A DNA stretch of 64,000 nt. Source: Arthrobacter sp. ISL-85. GTDB lineage: Bacteria > Actinomycetota > Actinomycetes > Actinomycetales > Micrococcaceae. Location of the stretch: positions 1 through 64,000 of the forward strand of contig NZ_JAGGPQ010000025.1 in the NCBI RefSeq assembly GCF_018613675.1, in the 5' to 3' direction. Under the pieces are notes generated by a model, which saw nothing but the letters and a program-made list of their open reading frames with translations, was not told the origin of the DNA and did not search any database. Made by a program: the position numbers and the translations under genes. This document shows positions 61,502-64,000 of this stretch, piece by piece. The first letter of the stretch is position 1. The number at the start of each line of letters is the position of its first letter.

Positions 61502-61768
61502 TTAGTTTGCAGCGGCTGCGGGAGCTGCGGGGGCAGCAGCGGGTGCGGCTGGAGCCGCGGCGGGTGCAGGGGAGACGGAGCTGCCCTTGGAATCGCGGGA
61601 GTCCGTGCGATAGAAACCCGAGCCTTTGAAGACAACGCCGACGCTGTTGAACTTCTTGCGCAACGTGCCCTGGCATTCGGGGCAGGACGTCAGGCTGCTG
61701 TCCGAGAACGACTGGACGATGTCGAAGGCGTGGCCGCAATCCTTGCAGGCGTAAGCATATGTTGGCAC
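61502..61768 (-). CDS. FmdB-family zinc-ribbon protein
   Basis: 88 aa, GTG start with GAGGAGGAGC in front. It has a CxxC...CxxC zinc ribbon (Cys8, Cys11, Cys29, Cys32: YACKDCGHAFDI, TSCPECQGTLRKKF) followed by VVFKGSGFYRTDSR, the usual end of FmdB proteins. An unusual Ala/Pro repeat tail of about 20 residues follows (PAPAAAPAAPAAAPAAPAAA). The family is a putative regulatory protein of unproven function. Confidence 0.88.
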   Translation of the reverse strand: MPTYAYACKDCGHAFDIVQSFSDSSLTSCPECQGTLRKKFNSVGVVFKGSGFYRTDSRDSKGSSVSPAPAAAPAAPAAAPAAPAAAAN

Positions 61769-61879
61769 TGGTGCTCCTCCTCTTGGGCAAACGAGAGGTC
61801 CCGTGCTGCCCGGTGGTAAACCGTTAGCAGTCGCAGGGCCTGAGTGCTAATTCTATCACTGCGCCCGGCACGCCCGTGC

Positions 61880-62500
61880 TCACGCGCCGCCGTCCAGCAG
61901 CCGGTACCCGGAGGGAGCAAGGACGCCCTGGACCGGGCGGTCGAACTCTTCTGCCGGGATCCGGCCGGCGGGCAGCAATTCATCGTCGTAGATAACAGCG
62001 GCAAGCGGGATTTCCTTCCCGGCGGTGGCAAGGTGGCCCAGGAACTTGTCGTAGTATCCGCCGCCCTGGCCAATCCGGTTGCCGGAAAGGTCAACGGCTG
62101 TGGCCGGAATGAAAAGCACTGCTGCGCCGCCGGCAGTTTCGGGCCCGTGCCGGTGCCCGGCGGGTTCCAGGATGGGGGCGTATTTGCTGCGTTCGAAGCC
62201 GGTGTCCGGGGTCCAGAACACCCAGCTCAACTCCCTGGCGGCTTCGCACACCGGAAGCAGGACCTTGTGGCCGCTGCGATGCAGGGCGTGAATCAGCGGC
62301 AGGGTGGGCGGTTCCTGGCCCACGCCAAGGTATACACAGGCTATTCCAGGGTGTCCTTCCGTGACCGATCCCGCCCAGGCGTCCCCGTGGGTGGCCAGCG
62401 CCAGGCCCGCAGCTTCCAACTGCTCCGGCGTAAGGCCCGCCCGCCGTCGTCGGTGGATCGCCCGGATATCGTCCTTGACGGCGTTCGTCTCTTGAAGCAT
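61880..62500 (-). CDS. 5-formyltetrahydrofolate cyclo-ligase
   Basis: 206 aa from the ATG at 62500, preceded by GGGAGGACAAC. It converts 5-formyl-THF to 5,10-methenyl-THF with ATP, recycling a folate that would otherwise inhibit one-carbon enzymes. It has KDDIRAIHRRRRAGL, a VYLGVGQEPPTLPL strand, PATAVDLSGNRIGQGGGYYDKFL (the family ATP-site signature GxRxGxGGGYYD-like) and AAVIYDDELLP. It is divergent from galU (105 bp between starts) and complements fhs. Confidence 0.92.
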   Translation of the reverse strand: MLQETNAVKDDIRAIHRRRRAGLTPEQLEAAGLALATHGDAWAGSVTEGHPGIACVYLGVGQEPPTLPLIHALHRSGHKVLLPVCEAARELSWVFWTPDTGFERSKYAPILEPAGHRHGPETAGGAAVLFIPATAVDLSGNRIGQGGGYYDKFLGHLATAGKEIPLAAVIYDDELLPAGRIPAEEFDRPVQGVLAPSGYRLLDGGA

Positions 62501-62592
62501 GTTGTCCTCCCTGCATCGCCCGGCGTTCCGCAACCTCGGACCCCGTGCCGGCCCGCCGTCCCGGTGGTTACTGAAATACTTGACGCTGACGT

Positions 62593-62598
62593 TAGATT
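62593..62598 (+). promoter_or_regulatory. -10 box, predicted leaderless start of galU
   Basis: TAGATT lies 6 nt before the GTG at 62605. Confidence 0.45.
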
Positions 62599-62604
62599 AG
62601 TCCG

Positions 62605-63510
62605 GTGAACACCAGTAAACCCAGAGTCCGCAAAGCCGTCATTCCCGCAGCCGGCCTGGGCACCAGGTTCCTGCCCGCCACCAAGGCGATGCCCAAGGAG
62701 ATGCTTCCCGTCGTGGACAAGCCTGCCATCCAGTATGTGGTGGAGGAAGCCGTCCACGTGGGGCTCAACGACCTGCTGATGATTACCGGCCGCAACAAGC
62801 GGGCCCTCGAAGACCACTTTGACAGGGTGCCGTCCCTCGAATCGACCCTTGAGGACAAAGGGGATACCGAAAAACTTGCGTCCATCCAGGCAGCTAGCCA
62901 ACTGGGTGACATCCACTACGTCCGGCAGGGTGATCCGCACGGGCTGGGGCATGCCGTGCTCCGGGCCAAGCAGCATGTGGGCGATGAAGCCTTCGCCGTC
63001 CTGCTGGGCGATGACCTCATCGATGCCCGCGACGAACTGCTCAGCATCATGATCGATGTTCAGGCGAAAACCGGAGGGTCCGTCGTCGCCCTGATTGAAG
63101 TGGAACCATCCCAGATCAGCGCCTATGGCTGCGCCGACGTCCAGGAAATCGATGGCGAAGACTACGTCCGCGTCAACCGGCTTGTCGAAAAGCCCTCACC
63201 CGAGGAAGCCCCGTCCAACCTGGCACTGATCGGCCGCTATGTCCTGCACCCCGCCGTGTTCGGCGTCCTTGAGCACACGGAGCCGGGCCGCGGCGGCGAA
63301 ATCCAACTGACGGATGCCCTTCAGGAACTGGCCTCCGGTGACGCCGAGGGGCACGGCGTGTACGGCGTGGTGTTCAGGGGCCGCCGTTACGATACCGGTG
63401 ACAAGCTCAGCTACCTCAAGGCCTGTGTCCAGCTGGCAATCGACAGCGAAGACCTTGGTCCGGGCCTGCGGGAATGGCTGCCGGGGTTCACCGCCGGCCT
63501 CTCCCGGTAG
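62605..63510 (+). CDS. galU: UTP--glucose-1-phosphate uridylyltransferase
   Basis: 301 aa, GTG start. It makes UDP-glucose from glucose-1-phosphate and UTP for glycans and storage sugars. It has the nucleotidyltransferase motif KAVIPAAGLGTRFLPATKAMPKEMLPVVDKPAI (given here as AAGLGTRFLPATKAMPKEML), VVEEAVHVGLNDLLMITGR, LGHAVLRAKQHVGDEAFAVLLGDD and EIQLTDALQEL. It ends with YRR-type YDTGDKLSYLKACVQLAID. A GNAT gene starts 4 bp after the stop, so they probably form one unit. Confidence 0.95.
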   Translation: MNTSKPRVRKAVIPAAGLGTRFLPATKAMPKEMLPVVDKPAIQYVVEEAVHVGLNDLLMITGRNKRALEDHFDRVPSLESTLEDKGDTEKLASIQAASQLGDIHYVRQGDPHGLGHAVLRAKQHVGDEAFAVLLGDDLIDARDELLSIMIDVQAKTGGSVVALIEVEPSQISAYGCADVQEIDGEDYVRVNRLVEKPSPEEAPSNLALIGRYVLHPAVFGVLEHTEPGRGGEIQLTDALQELASGDAEGHGVYGVVFRGRRYDTGDKLSYLKACVQLAIDSEDLGPGLREWLPGFTAGLSR

Positions 63511-63514
63511 CGCC

Positions 63515-64000
63515 ATGCGTCTTGGTCCTGTCTGGCCGGTCACCCTCGAGTGCGGTGACCTGGTCCTGCGGCCCATCCGGTACCGCGACAAAAAAGAGTG
63601 GACTGAAGTACGGTCGCGGAACAGTGAGTGGCTGGCGCCATGGGAGGCTTCCAATCCGGACCCTGCCGGCGGACTTCCTGATTACCGGCACATGGTCCGC
63701 TCGCTCAATATGCAGGCGGCACAGGCTACGGCGCTGCCGTTCCTCATTACCGAGTGGAAGCCGGGCCTCAGGAATCCGGCGATCGTGGGCCAGCTGACGG
63801 TGTCTTCAATCGTCTGGGGTTCGGCCATGATGGCCACCTTGGGGTACTGGGTGGACCAATCCTGCGCCGGGCGGGGGATAGCCCCCACGTCCGTGGCGCT
63901 GGTAACGGACCACTGCTTCCGGGCGCTTGGCCTGCACCGGATGGAAATCAACATCCGGCCCGAGAACGGCCCCAGCCTGCGGGTGGTGGAAAAGCTGGGT
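63515..64000 (+). CDS. GNAT acetyltransferase, RimJ/RimL type (partial, runs off the window edge)
   Basis: 162 codons are in the window and no stop is reached. It has the RimJ-like start GPVWPVTLECGDLVLRPIRYRDKKEW, EWLAPWEASNP, and motif A-like GYWVDQSCAGRGIAPTSVALVTDHCF (acetyl-CoA loop CAGRGIA), then LGLHRMEINIRPENGPSLRVVEKLG, which is the conserved RimJ/L end of the fold. Its likely target is the N-terminus of a ribosomal or other protein. galU ends 4 bp upstream. Confidence 0.85.
   Translation, partial: MRLGPVWPVTLECGDLVLRPIRYRDKKEWTEVRSRNSEWLAPWEASNPDPAGGLPDYRHMVRSLNMQAAQATALPFLITEWKPGLRNPAIVGQLTVSSIVWGSAMMATLGYWVDQSCAGRGIAPTSVALVTDHCFRALGLHRMEINIRPENGPSLRVVEKLG

Overview
This 64 kb window is GC-rich, densely coded chromosomal DNA of an actinobacterium, most likely Micrococcaceae (Arthrobacter/Pseudarthrobacter type). 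The evidence is mycothiol and inositol genes (ino1, mshA), a groES-groEL1 pair whose GroEL has a His-rich tail, a GuaB3 paralogue beside guaB, a DUF222/HNH protein, GTG/TTG starts, and gene order. No rRNA, tRNA, CRISPR or prophage was found, and no gap without a gene exceeds about 300 bp.

Layout. 1-750: the end of an IS3-family element cut by the window edge. 779-7182: mscL, a VanY-type lipoprotein peptidase, coaA, glmS, acpS and nnr. 7252-14640: a glycogen-to-trehalose operon (glgX/treX, treY, treZ and an aldo-keto reductase) whose last three genes each start inside the stop of the gene before. 14803-20295: ino1, a DUF559/AbiEi-like gene bracketed by arrays of a 32-bp tandem repeat, fhs and mshA. 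20371-25721: a carbohydrate block with a GH4 glycosidase and a PfkB kinase in divergent arrangement, a Tat-exported PL4 rhamnogalacturonan lyase under a LacI-like operator, and a tatA paralogue. 25759-29852: alr-tsaE-tsaB-rimI-tsaD, the t6A tRNA-modification operon. 29983-37718: a YbdK-type ligase, a GH3 lipoprotein, a shikimate dehydrogenase-like protein, a methyltransferase, and groES-groEL1 under two CIRCE operators. 37845-43218: a RibD-like reductase, an ATP-dependent DNA ligase, a DUF389 protein and an SGNH acyltransferase. 43441-56319: guaB, guaB3 and guaA interspersed with HNH, ABC exporter, glpD, EIIA and SURF1 genes. 56451-64000: a giant degenerate SF1 helicase/nuclease-like protein, SAF and FmdB-type proteins, 5-formyl-THF cyclo-ligase, galU and a partial GNAT gene.

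The backbone (glmS, acpS, nnr, alr, tsaE, tsaB, rimI, tsaD, groES, groEL1, guaB, guaB3, guaA) matches an order widely kept in Actinobacteria. The 18.5 kb between nnr and alr looks like lineage-specific cargo.

Three things stand out. First, the DUF559 gene sits between inverted arrays of one 32-bp repeat family, with a perfect DnaA-box nonamer in its leader. Second, the 1,399-residue SF1-like protein has Gln where the Walker A Lys should be, yet keeps a plausible C-terminal nuclease core. Third, at least 15 transcription-unit starts show a TANNNT box exactly 6-7 nt before the start codon, which predicts pervasive leaderless transcription and fixes several start sites.
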